Shown one piece after another: positions 63,936 through 64,000 of a DNA stretch of 64,000 nucleotides. The notes beneath the pieces were generated by a model. That model did no database searches and was not told the DNA's origin. It saw only the letters and a list, made by a program, of their open reading frames with translations. The translations under genes and the position numbers were made by a program. Source of the stretch: Prochilodus magdalenae (taxonomy: Eukaryota; Chordata; Actinopteri; Characiformes; Prochilodontidae); assembly GCA_024036415.1 (NCBI GenBank), contig JAMWET010000477.1, positions 739,501 to 803,500 of the forward strand, read 5' to 3'. Numbering within the stretch: position 1 is the first letter of the stretch; the number at the start of each line of letters is the position of its first letter.

Positions 63936-64000
63936 AACTGGTGGAATTTCCCTGCAATATCTGCAATAATGTCACGTTCAGTCCAACAATGCAGTGTAGT

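Overview
This is a vertebrate nuclear genome window, almost certainly from a teleost fish. Three things point there: a split zinc-finger gene with GT-AG introns, several Tc1-like DNA transposons and MITEs of types common in fish, and abundant dinucleotide and tetranucleotide microsatellites. Some MITE types (ends like ACACTCTTAAAAA with internal GGTTCTT motifs; a TTTCCAGACACAGATTAAG type) fit an otophysan fish, but that is a weak inference.

The only protein-coding gene I can support is the 3' half of bnc2 (basonuclin 2), on the + strand. Positions 1-10058 are the end of an upstream intron. A large exon (10059-12370) encodes the conserved [10 protein letters not shown] region, zinc fingers 1-3, the nuclear localisation signal and the first half of finger 4. 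An intron of 7984 bp (12371-20354) follows. The last exon (20355-21126) encodes the second half of finger 4, a Ser/acidic region, fingers 5-6 and the stop codon. A long AT-rich 3' UTR probably runs to an ATTAAA signal at 27560-27565. Exons for the N-terminal part of the protein lie outside the window.

From about 27.6 kb to 64 kb I find no credible gene. This gene desert holds mobile-element debris: a 1.8-kb Tc1-like copy with a ruined transposase, an internally deleted 0.7-kb Tc1 derivative, a one-ended antisense Tc1 copy, and a 0.55-kb inverted-repeat element nested inside an older repeat. It also holds microsatellites, long purine tracts and degenerate minisatellites. Between these lie repeat-poor, moderately GC-rich blocks, rich in TAAT/ATTA motifs, that look like conserved non-coding elements. 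As bnc2 is a developmental regulator (zebrafish bonaparte, pigment pattern), these blocks are candidate long-range enhancers, but this is inference.

The most distinctive observations are: amino-acid runs in this Bnc2 (Gln, His, Ala, Asn) that I do not recall from the mammalian protein; a donor site that creates an immediate in-frame stop if intron 6 is retained; and four separate cases of non-coding sequence duplicated locally in direct orientation and diverged (4.4-4.8 kb, 53.4/54.4 kb, 57.4/58.6 kb, 63.2-63.9 kb). I found no RNA gene, CRISPR array or novel multi-gene system.
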